Positions 8,085-18,100 of a stretch of DNA of 64,000 bases are shown here, piece after piece (the first letter of the stretch is position 1; each line of letters begins with the position of its first letter). This DNA comes from Paenarthrobacter sp. PH39-S1 (GTDB lineage Bacteria; Actinomycetota; Actinomycetes; Actinomycetales; Micrococcaceae). The stretch covers positions 62,001-126,000 of the forward strand of contig NZ_JASISR010000006.1 of assembly GCF_030063245.1 (NCBI RefSeq), read 5' to 3'. The translations under genes and the position numbers were made by a program. The notes under the pieces were generated by a model. The model ran no database searches. It was not told the DNA's origin and saw nothing but the letters and a program-made list of their open reading frames with translations.

Positions 8085-8491
8085 AATTGCTTACTCACAA
8101 AGGCCGCTGAAGCCACCGAAGGGTATCCATTCCTGATACAGCTGGTCGGATACTTTCTGTGGAGGGAAGCTGAAAATAACAACGGAATTCTCAATGCCCT
8201 GGCCATCAGCAGGGCCATCGAAGCAGCCAACCGGCGCAACGCACGCACAGTGATAGAGGCAGCGCTCTCCACCGGTTCTCCAAAGACATTGAATTCCTTC
8301 ATGCGATGGCCGAACACGACGCGGCAGCCGCCGGTGATATTGGACGACGCCTGGGAGCCAAATCAAACCTCGTGGCCAACTATCGAACCAGACTTCTGGA
8401 TGCCGGGCTCCTCGAACCGGCAGGGCATGGCAAGGTGGACTTCGCCATACCCGGTCTGCGCGAATCCCTCCGTTCAACTCCGAGGCGCTAA
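8085..8491 (+). pseudogene. AAA-type ATP-binding protein, C-terminal remnant with frameshift
   Basis: One frame reads KAAEATEGYPFLIQLVGYF and then a helical stretch with RAIEAANRRN. About position 8285 the homology moves to another frame reading DIEFLHAMAEHD, GRRLGAKSNLVANYR and GHGKVDFAIPGLRESL, ending at TAA 8491. The parts are the sensor region and winged-helix end of an archaeal-type AAA ATPase of the kind that often carries a C-terminal DNA-binding domain. The N-terminal P-loop half (more than 200 aa) is missing, and no start is identifiable. It is a dead fragment. Before it, 7848-8084 holds no recognisable gene. Confidence 0.7.
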
Positions 8492-8577
8492 GCCGCTTTG
8501 AAGCCCACGCTGGAATCAATAGGCCGAGAACAACTGGACAAGAACTAGAGGGCTAGGATCGGCGAAGCCGGATTTTC

Positions 8578-8722
8578 GGGTTGAGCTTTAGGCTGCTAGT
8601 CCAGATTCTTCCGCGAGGTTGTCGAGGGCTCGTTGGTAGTTGCGGCCAGCCGTTTGCAGCCGGCCAGGTTCTGGCGCGGTGAGTCGGGCGAGTCCGGTGC
8701 GTACCTCTGTATGCGCTGCTGT
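8578..8722 (-). pseudogene. Possible 3' fragment of an unknown gene
   Basis: The minus strand holds an open stretch of about 47 codons (from a TTG near 8722) ending RALDNLAEESGLAA followed by TAA. It has a sensible helical composition, but no ribosome site and no family was recognised. It ends inside a spacer between the AAA remnant and the mazEF pair. It is probably debris from a transferred gene; the rest of 8492-8757 shows nothing. Confidence 0.2.
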
Positions 8723-8757
8723 TAACAAGCCTGTTTACATCCACGTATACTTGGACC

Positions 8758-9006
8758 ATGCTGCGAGTTAGAGACGAAACCCGAGAGCGAGTATTACGCA
8801 TCGGCCGGGAGGAGTTTGGCGGTGCATCCGCTGATGAGACCATCCGCCGGCTCATCGATGAGCATTGGCGGGCCGCCGCTGTCGCCGCCGTACACCGCTA
8901 CCGCGAGTCCGACCCAGAGGGGTGGTCTGACTACGTTGCCGAGGCCGAGGAAACGTCGAGGGCCGATGCCCCGATCATCGATGAGTGGACGGTGAGCAGC
9001 GGTTGA
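8758..9006 (+). CDS. MazE-like antitoxin
   Basis: The 82-aa acidic protein starts at ATG 8758, just after an A/T-richer promoter-like block (gtttacatccacgtatac). The N-terminus (MLRVRDETRERVLRI, then SADETIRRLIDEHW) looks like a ribbon-helix-helix DNA-binding domain. The C-terminus (DYVAEAEETSRADAPIIDEW) is acidic and likely disordered until it binds the toxin. Its stop overlaps the toxin start (TTGA). The antitoxin probably neutralises the downstream MazF-like nuclease and represses the operon. Confidence 0.75.
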   Translation: MLRVRDETRERVLRIGREEFGGASADETIRRLIDEHWRAAAVAAVHRYRESDPEGWSDYVAEAEETSRADAPIIDEWTVSSG

Positions 9007-9356
9007 GCCCGCCGACACCTCGGCGACCAATCGAGCCTGGGCAGGTCTGGTTCGTCGACTTCGATCCCGCACGAGGTCGCGAGCAAGCCAAGGACCGGCC
9101 TGCGTTGGTAGTCTCGTCGCGCTTCCACCTTGATATCACCTTGGGTCAACTGGTCAGCGTGCTGCCATTGACCAGCGTCGAACGACATGGGTGGATACAC
9201 CGAATACGGGTGGCCTCGAGCGGGGGATGGATCATCACCGAACAAATCCGAACTGTTTCCGTCAATCGGTTCCGCCGGTACGCCCCGGAGATCACCCTAT
9301 CTGGGGACGAACTGAAGGAGGTACGCGGGATGCTAGCCCGGATGCTCACCGTCTAG
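9003..9356 (+). CDS. MazF/PemK-family endoribonuclease toxin
   Basis: The protein of about 117 aa has the PemK-like fold signature: PGQVWFVDFDPARGREQAKDRPALVV near the start (here in two parts, PGQVWFVDFDP and KDRPALVV), then SVLPLTS and WIITEQIRTVSVNRF. The conserved Arg of RPALVV and the Thr/Ser of PLTS correspond to the usual catalytic surface. TTG 9003 overlaps the antitoxin stop by 4 nt and is preferred; GTG 8985 would add six residues. The protein cleaves mRNA at short motifs that cannot be predicted here. Confidence 0.88.
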   Translation: MSPPTPRRPIEPGQVWFVDFDPARGREQAKDRPALVVSSRFHLDITLGQLVSVLPLTSVERHGWIHRIRVASSGGWIITEQIRTVSVNRFRRYAPEITLSGDELKEVRGMLARMLTV

Positions 9357-9671
9357 CGCTTCTTGGTGGGCGAAACCTGGAAAAACCTGCCGGCAGTGTA
9401 TGGTGCTGTGCACCCGCCCGCAGCCGCCGGGACCGTAATCTGCATCTCCGGGGCCGCGATGGTAGCGATCGGTGCGTTCCTGCTGGCGGAGCAGCTCGTG
9501 CATTAGCGGCGAAGAGCCAACGGCAGCTACGCTGGCGAGGAACCGGCAGAACGCAGCATTATTGCGCGACCACTGCACTGATAATCCCGCATAACAGTAC
9601 GCGCGAACAACAACGTCAGACCCTGCTGGTACCGTCGTGATTGACCAGAGACCATCCGCGGGGAGAACACC
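9357..9671. other. Spacer before hsdR with only weak coding signal
   Basis: A 46-codon frame (about 9367-9507) ends with a single hydrophobic helix (GTVICISGAAMVAIGAFLL) and EQLVH. It has no ribosome site and may be the 3' scrap of a membrane protein gene. An A/T-richer stretch at about 9555-9610 is the likeliest place for the hsdR promoter, and ggggaga precedes the hsdR ATG. Nothing else is recognisable. Confidence 0.3.
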
Positions 9672-12600
9672 ATGACAACGGCAACCACCGGCTTTTCCGA
9701 GGCGGCATGGGAGGGTCTTGCCCTCGACCAGCTCGCCGAGCCGCTGGGCTGGCAGCCCAAGCACGGCGAAGACATTGCCCCTGGTACGGATGAACGTGAG
9801 TCGTGGGCAGAACTGTTGATCCGCCGTCGGCTGCTCAACGCTGTCCGCAAGCTCAATCCAACGGTCCCGGAACAGTACCTCCGCCAGGCCGTTGCCGAGA
9901 TCGCCTCGCCGAAATCCAACGACGCCCTGACCGAGAACCACCGCATTCACCGCTACCTGGTGGACGGTTACCGGCTCAGCTACATTGACGTTGACGGCAC
10001 CGAAAACAACCCCACGATCCGGCTGCTCAGCACGGAACCGTCGGATAATGACTGGCTCGCCGTCAACCAGGTAACCCTGGTGAGCCGGGACCATAAGCGG
10101 CGCTTCGACGTCGTACTTTATCTCAACGGCATGCCGGTGAGCGTCATCGAACTGAAGAAGGCGGGCAGTGCGTCGGCGGACGTTACCGCCGCGCACGCCC
10201 AACTGCAAACGTACCTGCGCGAATTCCCCATGGCGTTCCGGTTCTGCATTTTCACCCTTGTTTCGGACGGCATCATCGCCAAATACGGCACCCCGTTTAC
10301 GCCGCTGAACCACTTCTCGCCGTGGAACGTTGACGACGACGGCGTCCCGGTACCGCGGGGCACGATGGTGGACGGAGAGGCGCTCACCGCTTTGGACATC
10401 GCCTTGGAAGGGCTGTACAACCAGACGCGTTTCCTGCAGCTGCTGACCTCCTTTACCGCATTCGATGCCGGCGCGGACGGACTGACCAAACGCATCGCGA
10501 AACCGCACCAGTACTTCGCCGTCACCAAGGCCGTGGGCAACACCATCCATGCGGTGCGCTCCAACGGCAAGGCCGGCGTCGTGTGGCACACGCAGGGTTC
10601 CGGCAAGTCCATGGAAATGGAGCTCTACACCAATCAGGTGATGCGGCGGCCCGAGCTGCGCAACCCGACGGTGGTGGTCATCACCGACCGCAACGAGCTC
10701 GACGGCCAGCTGTACGAGTCGTTTGCCCAGAGCCTGCTGCTGCCCGAGGCTCCGCAGCAGGTCCGCAAGCGCTCCCAGCTGCGCGAGGAACTCACCAACC
10801 GTGTGACCGGCGGCATCTACTTCACCACGCTGCAGAAGTTCGGCCGCAGCCAGGACGAAAAGGATGCCGGTTTCGACCACCCGCTGCTGTCCGATCGGCG
10901 CAATATTATCGTGGTGGTGGATGAGGCACACCGCAGCCACTACGACAATTTGGACGGCTACGCCCGGCACCTGCGCGACGCCCTGCCGCACGCGACGCTG
11001 ATCGCGTTCACCGGCACCCCCATTTCCTTCGCGGACCGCAACACCCGCGACGTGTTTGGCGACTACATCGACGTTTACGATCTCTCCCGCGCCGTGGAGG
11101 ACGGGGCCACGGTTCCGATCTACTTTGAGCCGCGCCTGATCAAGGTGGCCCTCGCCGAAGGTGTCTCCGAGGACACCCTGGACGAGTCGGCCGACGAGGC
11201 AACGTTGGGCCTGGACGAAACGGAACGGGCGCGCATCGAGGCGAGCGTCGCCGTCGTCAACGCCGTGTATGGCGCGCCGGAGCGCATTGCCGCGCTGGCG
11301 GCGGACCTGGTGGCGCACTGGGAGAACCGCCGGGAGCAGATGGGCAAATTCATCGAGGCCCCGGGCAAGGCCATGATCGTGGGCGGCACCCGGGAGATCT
11401 GCGCGAACCTCTACGCGGCCATCGTGGCGCTGCGCCCGGCCTGGCACGCGGACGAGCTGGACAAGGGCAGAATCAAGGTGGTGTATTCGGGCACCGCGTC
11501 CGATCTGCCGCCGGTGTCCGAACACGTGCGCCGCGATTCGGCCAACGCCGCGATCAAGGAGCGGCTGAAGAACGTGGACGACGAGCTGGAACTGGTGATC
11601 GTCAAGGACATGATGCTCACCGGCTACGACTCCCCGCCGCTGCACACGCTGTACCTGGACCGCCCGCTCAAGGGTGCGCTGCTGATGCAGACCTTGGCCC
11701 GCGTGAACCGAACCTTCCGCGGCAAGCAGGACGGGTTGCTGGTGGCGTACGCGCCGCTGGCCGAGAACCTGGCGAGCGCGCTGGCCGAGTATTCCGATTC
11801 TGACCGCGCCAAGAAGCCGGTGGGCAAGAACATCGACGACGCCGTGGCGCTGGTGCACGACCTGCTGACGAACCTGCGCGGGCTGCTGGCCGGACACGAC
11901 TGGAGGTCCGCACTCTTGAAGGGCGGCCCCAAGGCGTTCCTGAACGCGACGACCGGGGCGGTGAATTACCTGCGAGATCCGCTGACGCCGGGTAATCAGC
12001 TGCCTTACATCGGAAGGGGCGACGGCGGCGCGGGCGACGGCGGCGCGGGCGACGGCGGCGCGGGCGACGGCGGCGCGGGCGACGGCGGCGAGGAGACGCT
12101 GGCGGCAAAGTACCGCCGCGATTCCGGCCGGCTGGCCCGGGCGTGGGCGCTGTGCTCCGGGACGGATGCGCTGGCTCAGTTGCGCCCCGAGATCGCCGTG
12201 TACGAGGAGATCCGCGTCTACATGGCCAAGTTCGACGCCGACGAGCGGCAGTCCCGCGGCGAGCCGATCCCCGAGGAAATCCAGCGGATGCTCGGCCAGC
12301 TGATCGCCCAGGCGACGGCGACCGGTGAAGTGCTCGATATTTATGCCGCCGCCGGCATGCCCAAACCCTCGCTGGATGACCTGACGCCGGAGTTCATCGC
12401 CAAGACGCAACAGGCTCGAAACCCGCAGCTGGCCATCGAGGCGCTGCGGAAGCTCATTTCGGACGAATCCACGCGGACCACGCAAAACAACGCGATCCGG
12501 CGGCGGGCCTTCTCCGAGCGGATCACCGAACTGATGAAAAAGTACACGAACCAGCAGCTGACTTCCGCGGAAGTCATTGCCGAGCTGGTGGCGTTGGCTC

Positions 12601-12941
12601 AGGAAGTGGCGGCCGAGGCCAGCCGCGGGCAGCGCTTCACTCCCCCGCTGAACTCCGACGAGCTGTCGTTTTATGATGCCGTGGTGCAGAACGAGTCCGC
12701 GGTTGAGGTCCAGGGCGAGGGCGTGCTGGCCGAGATTGCGCGGCAGCTGGTCCAGGTGATGCGCCGCGATGTGCGCACCGATTGGACCGTGCGCGAGGAC
12801 GTCCGGGCCAAACTGCGGTCCTCGATCAAACGCCTGCTGGTGATCAATGGCTACCCGCCGGACAAGCAGCCGGCAGCGATCAAGCTCGTCATGGAGCAGA
12901 TGGAGTCAATGGCGCCACGATATGCGGAAATACGAGGCTAA
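9672..12941 (+). CDS. hsdR: Type I restriction-modification system, endonuclease/translocase subunit
   Basis: The 1089-aa protein cuts unmethylated DNA after ATP-driven translocation, in complex with HsdM and HsdS. The N-terminal nuclease domain has RFDVVLYLNG followed by the PD-ExK element ELKKA near residue 158. The helicase core has Walker A TQGSGKS near 307, DEAH as VVVDEAHRSHY near 416, and FTGTP near 445. The length fits HsdR. A Gly/Asp-rich repeat interrupts the protein at about residues 783-807. ATG 9672 follows ggggaga. The gene sits 3.7 kb from hsdMS, with toxin-antitoxin modules between, and 97 bp before jetA. It appears intact. Confidence 0.95.
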   Translation: MTTATTGFSEAAWEGLALDQLAEPLGWQPKHGEDIAPGTDERESWAELLIRRRLLNAVRKLNPTVPEQYLRQAVAEIASPKSNDALTENHRIHRYLVDGYRLSYIDVDGTENNPTIRLLSTEPSDNDWLAVNQVTLVSRDHKRRFDVVLYLNGMPVSVIELKKAGSASADVTAAHAQLQTYLREFPMAFRFCIFTLVSDGIIAKYGTPFTPLNHFSPWNVDDDGVPVPRGTMVDGEALTALDIALEGLYNQTRFLQLLTSFTAFDAGADGLTKRIAKPHQYFAVTKAVGNTIHAVRSNGKAGVVWHTQGSGKSMEMELYTNQVMRRPELRNPTVVVITDRNELDGQLYESFAQSLLLPEAPQQVRKRSQLREELTNRVTGGIYFTTLQKFGRSQDEKDAGFDHPLLSDRRNIIVVVDEAHRSHYDNLDGYARHLRDALPHATLIAFTGTPISFADRNTRDVFGDYIDVYDLSRAVEDGATVPIYFEPRLIKVALAEGVSEDTLDESADEATLGLDETERARIEASVAVVNAVYGAPERIAALAADLVAHWENRREQMGKFIEAPGKAMIVGGTREICANLYAAIVALRPAWHADELDKGRIKVVYSGTASDLPPVSEHVRRDSANAAIKERLKNVDDELELVIVKDMMLTGYDSPPLHTLYLDRPLKGALLMQTLARVNRTFRGKQDGLLVAYAPLAENLASALAEYSDSDRAKKPVGKNIDDAVALVHDLLTNLRGLLAGHDWRSALLKGGPKAFLNATTGAVNYLRDPLTPGNQLPYIGRGDGGAGDGGAGDGGAGDGGAGDGGEETLAAKYRRDSGRLARAWALCSGTDALAQLRPEIAVYEEIRVYMAKFDADERQSRGEPIPEEIQRMLGQLIAQATATGEVLDIYAAAGMPKPSLDDLTPEFIAKTQQARNPQLAIEALRKLISDESTRTTQNNAIRRRAFSERITELMKKYTNQQLTSAEVIAELVALAQEVAAEASRGQRFTPPLNSDELSFYDAVVQNESAVEVQGEGVLAEIARQLVQVMRRDVRTDWTVREDVRAKLRSSIKRLLVINGYPPDKQPAAIKLVMEQMESMAPRYAEIRG
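12018..12092 (+). repeat. 15-bp tandem repeat, five copies, inside hsdR
   Basis: Five head-to-tail copies of ggcgacggcggcgcg (the last with one change) encode GDGGA repeated. The unit is a multiple of three, so changes in copy number lengthen or shorten a flexible linker without breaking the frame. The linker lies between the helicase core and the C-terminal helical domain. Confidence 0.92.
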
Positions 12942-13038
12942 CTAGCCGGACAGCCAACGCCACGGACCGCAATGATGTTTTGTCAGAGCTTCGACATACG
13001 ATGTTCAGTGAACCAATTGAAGCCTTTGGAGTGCTGCC

Positions 13039-14481
13039 GTGGACTATTTTTCGATCAATTCCCTGCGTGAGACCCACGCCGGATGGTCGCTGCTGCGCGC
13101 GCAAAACGCCCCACTCGCGCTGACGTTTTTCATGACCGCGTTCACCGATCCCAATGAGCGAAACCTGGGCCGTCAGGACCTGATCGACGTCCTCGACGAC
13201 GTCCTGTTCAGCCTGCGGGATTCCCTGGGTGAGGACAAATTCCCGCGCTCCGCCGGCGAGTACCTGGATGACTGGGCCGAACCTGACAAAGCATGGCTGC
13301 GGAAGTTTTACACGGACAATCGGGACGAACCCGTCTACGACCTCACGGCCGCCACCGAGGATGTGGTCCGCTGGGTGGAGGCCCTGCGCGGCCGGGACTT
13401 CGTGCCAACCCAGTCGCGCCTATCCAGTATTTTCAACCTGCTGAAAACATTGGTCCACGGCTCGGAAACGGATCCGGAAGCACGGCTCGCCGAGCTGCAG
13501 CGCCAGCGTGACGACCTTGACGCGCAAATGGAACAGATCCGCTCGGGAGAGATCCCCGTCATGAGCGGCCCCGAAGCCGTGGACCACTTCCACCAGCTGA
13601 CCAGCCAGGCCAAAGACCTGCTGGCGGACTTCCGTGAAGTGGAGCAAAACTTCCGCAGGCTCGACCGCAGCCTCCGGGAGCAAATTTCCATGTGGGAGGG
13701 CAGTCAGGGCGACCTTTTGGAATCGATCTTCTCCTCCCAGCAGGACATCAGCGGATCGCTGCAGGGCCGGACTTTCCAGGGCTTTTGGGATTACCTGATG
13801 TCACCGCAGCTCCGCTCCGAGCTGCGGGACCTGTTGGAGAGGGCCACTCAGATCGAGGCTCTGGCCAAGCAGGACGGGGTCCACTCGATTACCGGGATGC
13901 AGGCGGACTGGCTTCCCGCCGTTGAGCAGACCCAGGCCACCGTACGGCAGCTGTCGGCGCAGATTCGCAGACTGCTCGATGACAAGGTCTTCCTGGAAAA
14001 TAAGCGGATCATGCAATTGATCCGCAGCATTGAGTCAAGCGCCGTCGCCGTCCGGGCCAAGCCGCCGTCAGGCCCGTTTGCCGAACTGCCCGGTCATGAC
14101 GTCCCCGTCGCATTGCCCTTCGAGCGGCCCCTCTACGAGCCCAGCCGGCAGGTGTCCATCAACGACGCCGTCGCGGTAGCCGAGGACCTGGATGTGGACG
14201 CCAACGCGCTCTTCGACCAGTTCCATGTGGACGCGCACCGGCTCGAAACCAATATTGACGCAGTGCTGGCCGATGCCGCACAGGCCACGTTGGCGGACAT
14301 CACGGATGCCTTTCCGCTCAGTCAGGGCTTGGCCGAGCTCGTCACGTATTTCCAGCTCGCCACTGCATCCGCCTGGGCAACCATCACCTCGGACAAGTCA
14401 CAAACCCTGTCCTGGACGCTGCCGGACGGCAGCCTCCGCGAGGCAACAGTCGACCAAATCATCTTCGTGAGGCCATCATGA
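13039..14481 (+). CDS. jetA: Wadjet system protein JetA (DUF3375, MukF-like kleisin)
   Basis: The 480-aa protein starts at GTG 13039. The N-terminal region (LRETHAGWSLLRAQNAPLAL) is the winged-helix part of the DUF3375 family. A coiled-coil middle (about 150-220, LAELQRQRDDLDAQMEQI) and a C-terminal winged-helix end follow. JetA is the kleisin that bridges the two heads of the SMC motor JetC and carries JetB. In Wadjet the complex extrudes small circular DNA loops, which JetD then cleaves, eliminating plasmids. The gene overlaps jetB by ATGA. The family and four-gene order make the call firm. Confidence 0.9.
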   Translation: MDYFSINSLRETHAGWSLLRAQNAPLALTFFMTAFTDPNERNLGRQDLIDVLDDVLFSLRDSLGEDKFPRSAGEYLDDWAEPDKAWLRKFYTDNRDEPVYDLTAATEDVVRWVEALRGRDFVPTQSRLSSIFNLLKTLVHGSETDPEARLAELQRQRDDLDAQMEQIRSGEIPVMSGPEAVDHFHQLTSQAKDLLADFREVEQNFRRLDRSLREQISMWEGSQGDLLESIFSSQQDISGSLQGRTFQGFWDYLMSPQLRSELRDLLERATQIEALAKQDGVHSITGMQADWLPAVEQTQATVRQLSAQIRRLLDDKVFLENKRIMQLIRSIESSAVAVRAKPPSGPFAELPGHDVPVALPFERPLYEPSRQVSINDAVAVAEDLDVDANALFDQFHVDAHRLETNIDAVLADAAQATLADITDAFPLSQGLAELVTYFQLATASAWATITSDKSQTLSWTLPDGSLREATVDQIIFVRPS

Positions 14482-15128
14482 GCACAGCCCCCACCGAAAC
14501 AGCCGAAACCAACACGCCGGACGGCCTTCCGCTAGCTGTCACCAAGCTGTTCAAGGGCGTCGTCTACCGTGAAGCGGACGAAAAACTGTGGCAGCGGCTC
14601 GTGGAACTCTCCGCCCAGACCCGCGACTACGTCAGCGTCCTGGGCCTGGAGCTGGTCCTGGATGACACCGAGGGCTACGCCTTCCTGCGCTCCAGCCCGG
14701 ACGCCGACGCCGACCTGCCGCGTCTCATCCCCCGCCGCCAGCTGACCTTTCACGTAAGCCTGCTGTTGGCCCTGCTACGCGCCCGACTGGCCGAGTTCGA
14801 CCAGCAAAACAGCGAAACCCGCCTCATCATGACGGCGGAGCAAATCGGGGACATGGTTTCCGTCTTCCTGCCCGACTCCAGCAACGAGGCCCGCGTCTTG
14901 GACCAGCTGGCCACCAACATCAAGAAGGTCACCGAACTGGGCTTCCTACGCAAACTCCGCGGCGCGGACCAAACCTACGAGGTGGCCCGCATCATCAAGG
15001 CCTATGTGGATGCCCAATGGCTGGAAGAATTCGACGCCCGGCTCGCTGACTACCGGTCCGCCCTGGGCGGCGACAAGGTCGGCGGGAACAAGATTGAAGG
15101 CGACAAGACCGAAGGGGACGCAGCATGA
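14478..15128 (+). CDS. jetB: Wadjet system protein JetB (DUF4194, MukE-like)
   Basis: The 216-aa protein is a KITE-type winged-helix subunit that binds the kleisin JetA. It reads LFKGVVYREADEKLWQRL near the N-terminus and shows the tandem winged-helix pattern (RQLTFHVSLLLALLRARL, later LGFLRKLRGADQTYEVARI) of DUF4194. ATG 14478 overlaps the jetA stop, and its own stop overlaps the jetC start by ATGA. The last 20 residues are an acidic/Lys repeat (GDKVGGNKIEGDKTEGD) encoded by a 15-bp degenerate tandem repeat, probably a dispensable tail. Confidence 0.9.
   Translation: MSTAPTETAETNTPDGLPLAVTKLFKGVVYREADEKLWQRLVELSAQTRDYVSVLGLELVLDDTEGYAFLRSSPDADADLPRLIPRRQLTFHVSLLLALLRARLAEFDQQNSETRLIMTAEQIGDMVSVFLPDSSNEARVLDQLATNIKKVTELGFLRKLRGADQTYEVARIIKAYVDAQWLEEFDARLADYRSALGGDKVGGNKIEGDKTEGDAA
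15068..15118 (+). repeat. 15-bp degenerate tandem repeat at the jetB 3' end
   Basis: About three and a half units with a GDK-type pattern (GDKVG, GNKIE, GDKTE, GD) encode the C-terminal tail of JetB. The units differ at several positions, so the array is old or under selection. Confidence 0.55.
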
Positions 15129-18100
15129 GCACCCAGACCCAGCCTGGTCTCTTCAGCCTGGATGACCTGACCGAGGACGACGCCGGGATCCGGCCGGGCT
15201 TTCGGCTGCACCGTTTGGAACTTCTGAACTGGGGCACGTTCAACAAGTCTGTGCGCACGTTCCGACTCGACGGGGACAACAGCCTGCTGACCGGGGACAT
15301 CGGCTCCGGCAAGTCAACCGTCGTCGATGCCATCACCACGCTGCTGCTGCCAGCGAACAGGATTGAGTACAACAAGGCGGCTGGGGCGCAAAAGAAGGAA
15401 CGCAGCCTCATGTCGTATGTCCGCGGCTTCCACAAGAGCGCGCGCAGCGGCATCGGCGACACCTCCCGACCGGTGGCACTGCGCGGCCCCGGCTCCTTCA
15501 CCGTGGTGCTCGGCGTCTTCCACAACGCCGTGCTGGACAAGTCCATCACCTTGGCCATCACGCTGTGGGCAACCCAGGAGGCCGGACAGCCCACCCGTTT
15601 CTACTCCATTGCCGAGGGCGAACAGTCCATCCAGGGTGATTTTTCCGACTTTGGTACCGATTTGGCCAAGCTGAAGCGGCGCCTGCGCAATGACGGCGTC
15701 GCGGTCTTCGACGTGTTTGAAAAGTATGCCGCCGCGTTCAAGCGCCACTTCGGCATCGGCTCGGCGCAAGCCATGGACCTGTTCCACCGCACAGTTTCCA
15801 TGAAGCAGGTGGAAAACATCACCCACTTTGTGCGCACGAACATGCTGGAGGAGGACGATGTTGAAACCCGGATCAAGAACCTGCTGCATCACTTTGACGA
15901 CCTGAAGAAAGCCCACGACGCCGTCCTGCGGGCCAAGGACCAGATCCGGATGCTCGAACCCATCCGCGACAACGCCGCGCGCCATCACGCCCTGACCGTG
16001 GACTACGACCGCGCCCACGAGCAGCGCGAGCAGCTCGCGCCCTGGTTCACCACCCAAAAGCTGCAGCTCAGCGAGGCCCACCTGCAGGAGCTCCAACGCA
16101 CCGCGGCCCGGGTGGACGATGAGCAAACCACGCTGACCGCCGAAGTGGGGCGCCTCAACCGCGAGCTGTCCGATCTCCGTGACGACATCCGCAACAGCGG
16201 TGGCGGCCGGATTGCCGCCATCGAGGGCGAACTGGCCCGCATGGCCATCGAGTCCGGCGCGCAAAAGGAACGCTATAACAGCTACACCGAAGCGGCCACC
16301 GTCCTGGGCCTCTTCGCGCCGGACGACCAGGTGGTTTTCGATGCCAACGCCGCGGCCCTGCCCGGCGTGGAGAAGCAGCTCGCCGCGGACAACGCCGAAC
16401 TGCAGGGGAAACGAACGGCCCTTGACCGGCAGCGGTCCGAGGCGGCTGAGCAGGTCAAGGACCATTCCGAAGAGCTGAAAAGCCTGCTGAACCGACAGAA
16501 CCTGCTCCCCGGCTGGTTGATCCAGCTGCGCCAAAAGCTCTGCGCCGGGACGGGCATCGCGGAAGCCGAGCTGCCTTTCGCCGGCGAATTGTTGCGCGTG
16601 CGCGAATCCGAGGCCGCGTGGGAAGGCGCCGCCGAGCGCACCCTGCACGGCTTCGCCCTGTCCCTGCTCGTGACCGGCGAGCACTACCCCGCAGTCAGCG
16701 ATTGGGTGGACACCAACAACCTGCGCGCCCGGCTGGTGTATCTGAAGGTCGGAGACAGCCCCGCCCCGCGCCCCGCCGCGCCGGATACCCTGGCAGGCAA
16801 GATCGGCATCAAGCCGGGCACACCGTTGCGCGAGTTCCTGCTGGATGAGCTGGGCCGCCGTTTTGACCACCAGTGCTGCGAGAACATGGCCGAATTCCGC
16901 CGTTATCCCAAGGCCCTGACCATCAATGGCCAGCTCAAGAGCGGCGGCGGACGCCACGAAAAGGACGACCGCAAGGAACTCACCGACCGGTCCAGCTTCG
17001 TCCTGGGCTGGGACAACCACGATAAAATCGCCCGCCTGCGCTCCGCCCTTGATGAGGCCGAGGGCAAGGTGCGTGCCTCCCGGGACGGGCTGGGCCGCAT
17101 CGATGCGCAGCTGGGCAACCTGGGACGCTCGCAACGGCTCATTGGCACCATCGCCGCCGTCGCCAATTTCGCCGGTCTGAACTGGAGCGCGACGGCCCGG
17201 ACCATGACGGATCTGGCGGAGGAGAAATCCCAGCTGGAATCCTCCAGCGACATTCTGCGCGACCTCACTGCCCGGGAAGCCGCCACCGCCACGCGGCTGG
17301 ACAAGGCCACCGGCAAATTGACTGCCATGCACGAGCGCATCGGCACCAACAAATCGGAGATCAGGGGCATCACGGAGCAGATCGAGGACTGCCGCGAATC
17401 CCTCACGGAGACCGCGCTGACGGACGACGCCGGGCTGCTGGCTGAGCTGGGCAGGCTCAGCGAAAGGGCACTTGAGTCGGCCGCACTGACCTACAAAAAC
17501 ACGGCGAAAATTGAGAGCAAGGTCCGCGACAAACTCACCGGCACGATCGATGCGCTTAACAAGCAGGTGATCCGCGCGGCCGAGACCACCATCCGGTCGA
17601 TGGCCGAATTCCGCAACAAGTACCCGGCCGAGACAACAGATCTGGACGCGTCGCTGGAGGCTGCCGGGGAGTTCAACAAGATCCTCCAACAACTTGCGGA
17701 CAACGATCTTCCCCGGTTTGCCGAGCGGTTCAAAGAATCCCTGACTCAAAACACCATCCACGAAATCGTGGCGTTCAACGCGTTCCTCGATGCCCGCAAA
17801 CAGGACATTGTGTCGCGGATCGGCGAAATCAACGAGTCCCTGGCCCGGATTGAGTACAACTCCGGCCGGCACATCCAGCTGGAACCGCAGGCCACCTTCG
17901 ATGCCGAGGTGCGGGAGTTCGGCACGGACCTTCGGGCCTGTTCGGAAGGCTCCATCGGCGCCCAGGAGCAGTACTCGGAGCAGAAGTTCCTGCAGGTTGA
18001 AAAACTGGTGGAACGATTCCGCGGCCGTCCCGGACTGACCAATTTGGACGAGCGGTGGACCGCCAAGGTCACCGACGTGCGCAACTGGTTCACGTTCTCC

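Noticed and set aside
9333-12485. Very long open frame (over 1000 codons) on the minus strand opposite hsdR
   Set aside because: It mirrors the codon bias of hsdR, has no family motif or ribosome site, and hsdR has complete motifs.
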